Positions 62,888 through 64,000 of a DNA stretch of 64,000 nt are shown here, one piece after another. Each line of letters opens with the position of its first letter. Position 1 is the stretch's first letter. Origin of the DNA: Actinopolyspora biskrensis (GTDB lineage: Bacteria > Actinomycetota > Actinomycetes > Mycobacteriales > Pseudonocardiaceae); the NCBI RefSeq assembly GCF_013408175.1, contig NZ_JACBYW010000001.1, positions 868,001 to 932,000 of the forward strand, read 5' to 3'. The position numbers were made by a program, and so were the translations under genes. The notes under the pieces are model-generated. The model made no database searches, was not told where the DNA came from, and saw only the letters and a list, made by a program, of their open reading frames with translations.

Positions 62888-63688
62888 ATGTCGACCACAC
62901 CTATCGCCATCATCGGAGGTACCGGGTTCTACCGGTTCCTGGACGAGGGCGAGGACCACCACATTGATACCCCTTACGGCAGCCCAAGCGCTCCTATCCG
63001 TATCGGCGAGGTCGCCGGTCAGCGCGTGGCCTTCCTCCCTCGGCACGGCCGGAACCACGACTTCCTGCCATCAGAGGTTCCCTTCAAGGCCAACCTGTGG
63101 GCACTCCGGGAAGCCGGCGTGCGGCAGGTCATCGCTTTCAACTCCGTCGGGAGCCTTCAGTCAGAATACCGCAAAGGAGAGTTCGTTCTGGTCGACCAGT
63201 TTGTCGACCGCACCCACGGCCGAGACGCCAGTTACTTCACCGGGTCCGATATCGCCCACGTCAGTGCGGCGGAACCGTACTGTGAGCGGATGCGAAACCT
63301 TGCCGAAGAGGCGCTTCAGGACGCCGATATCCGCATCCACCGCACAGGCACCGTCGTCGTGATCCAAGGTCCCAGGTTCTCGACGACCGCGGAGAGCCGG
63401 TGGTTCAGCCAGCAGGGTTGGCACCTCGTCAACATGACCCAGTACCCCGAGGTGATTCTCGCCAGGGAACTGGAGATGTGCTACGCGAACCTCTCCTACA
63501 TCACCGATTACGACGTGGCCGCCAAGGAAGTGGTCGGAGATGCCGAGGAAGCGGTATCACACGCCGCTGTGATAAAGGCGTTCAGCTCCGACTCCGAACT
63601 CATTTATGGTGCCATCCAGCGTCTAGTCAAAGCATTGCCCGATGAGGACTGCCAGTGCCGAAGCGCTCTGGCAAACGCACGCGGATAA
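62888..63688 (+). CDS. S-methyl-5'-thioadenosine phosphorylase-like nucleoside phosphorylase
   Basis: 266 residues, hexameric/trimeric PNP-MTAP fold. IAIIGGTGFYRFLDEG, RVAFLPRHGRNHDFLPSEVPFKANLWALREAGV, VVIQGPRFSTTAESRWF and NMTQYPEVILARELEMCYANLSYITDYD are MTAP signatures, with the catalytic Asp in TDYD. It splits a 5'-modified adenosine (or guanosine) with phosphate to base and sugar-1-phosphate. AAAGG lies 6 bp before ATG 62888; 133 bp after the dioxygenase gene and 67 bp before a histidine phosphatase gene. Confidence 0.85.
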   Translation: MSTTPIAIIGGTGFYRFLDEGEDHHIDTPYGSPSAPIRIGEVAGQRVAFLPRHGRNHDFLPSEVPFKANLWALREAGVRQVIAFNSVGSLQSEYRKGEFVLVDQFVDRTHGRDASYFTGSDIAHVSAAEPYCERMRNLAEEALQDADIRIHRTGTVVVIQGPRFSTTAESRWFSQQGWHLVNMTQYPEVILARELEMCYANLSYITDYDVAAKEVVGDAEEAVSHAAVIKAFSSDSELIYGAIQRLVKALPDEDCQCRSALANARG

Positions 63689-63755
63689 GCAGCGTTTCGC
63701 ATGACCGACCAAGCACCCCCTACGACCGACGACCACACATACCCGGGCGGATAAC

Positions 63756-64000
63756 GTGAGCGAACACTCGGAACTGGCCAGCAAACTGATCCTGATCCGG
63801 CACGGCCAGACACCGTGCGTCGTGATCAATCGCTTCTGCGGCGATCATGAGGCCGAGCTGACCCCCGAGGGCCGACTAATGGCCGAGTACGTAAGGGGGA
63901 ACCCGGCGCTCGACGACGTCGAGCTGATGCTCAGCAGCCCGAAGAAGCGCGCCATCGACACGGCGGAGACGATCGCAAAACACCATAGTATGGGAGTGAC
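63756..64000 (+). CDS. Histidine phosphatase family protein, N-terminal part (runs off window)
   Basis: 81 residues are visible. LILIRHGQTPCVVINRFCGDHEAELTPEGRLMAEYV carries the RHGQT catalytic His loop of the phosphoglycerate-mutase-like phosphatases, and LMLSSPKKRAIDTAETIAKHH is the SSPxxRAxxTA motif. GTG 63756 has GGGCGG before it. With the phosphorylase and mutase it could dephosphorylate a sugar phosphate. It continues past base 64000. Confidence 0.8.
   Translation, partial: MSEHSELASKLILIRHGQTPCVVINRFCGDHEAELTPEGRLMAEYVRGNPALDDVELMLSSPKKRAIDTAETIAKHHSMGV

Overview
The window is high-GC actinobacterial DNA (frequent GTG starts, strong GC bias at third codon positions, gene families typical of filamentous actinomycetes). 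A seven-gene Mrp-type Na+/H+ antiporter operon and a TrkH-type K+ transporter would suit a salt-tolerant member of the Pseudonocardiales (Actinopolyspora or Saccharopolyspora type). That placement is inference. No rRNA, tRNA or CRISPR array was seen.

Layout. 1-4.6 kb: polysaccharide use (secreted BNR-like protein, GH5, GH43 with a ricin-type lectin domain, sugar isomerase) around two LacI-type palindromes. 4.7-7.5 kb: MarR regulator, LLM-class flavin monooxygenase, FMN reductase and small GNAT protein, with dyads at both promoters. 8.7-10.8 kb: FabL-like enoyl reductase and ketoacyl-ACP synthase III (KAS III). 10.9-17 kb: transketolase remnant, TrkH, AhpD-like protein, FAD monooxygenase, zinc-ribbon protein and VOC protein. 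17.4-22.9 kb: mnhABCDEFG. 23.1-29 kb: IS110 remnant, then an operon of glutamate-decarboxylase-like enzyme, short class III CoA-transferase and aldehyde dehydrogenase, then a broken SARP regulator gene and a FabG fragment. 29.1-34 kb: PucR regulator with a semialdehyde dehydrogenase and class III aminotransferase (beta-alanine, taurine or valine-type catabolism). 34-43 kb: PepSY protein, PapA-like acyltransferase, SnoaL-like protein, DUF418-type membrane protein, a two-component system, a methyltransferase behind a Fur-like dyad, and DedA. 43.4-48.7 kb: rifampicin monooxygenase with a rifampin-associated element, an orphan acidic protein, an IS5 remnant, and the rhamnose genes rhaI, rhaM and MFS. 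49.8-55.2 kb: KAS III, SDR, AfsA-like protein, acyl-CoA oxidase and double-hotdog protein. 55.2-58.4 kb: P-type ATPase remnant, His-rich membrane protein, and an IS630 element inserted in an IS110 remnant. 58.4-64 kb: a lower-GC block with HD hydrolase, phosphohexomutase, TauD-like dioxygenase, MTA-phosphorylase-like enzyme and histidine phosphatase.

The most interesting pattern is one 7-bp element, consensus GTGTCAG, repeated at exact 11-bp steps upstream of three separate operons: KAS III/FabL (8.7-10.5 kb), GAD/CoA-transferase/ALDH (23.7-27.1 kb) and KAS III/SDR/AfsA/acyl-CoA oxidase/hotdog (49.8-55.2 kb). Heptamer direct repeats at 11-bp steps just upstream of a -10 are the signature of SARP activators. 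The only SARP gene in the window is broken by frameshifts. Together these loci look like one dispersed regulon for a fatty-acyl-derived small molecule, possibly an AfsA-type signalling compound.
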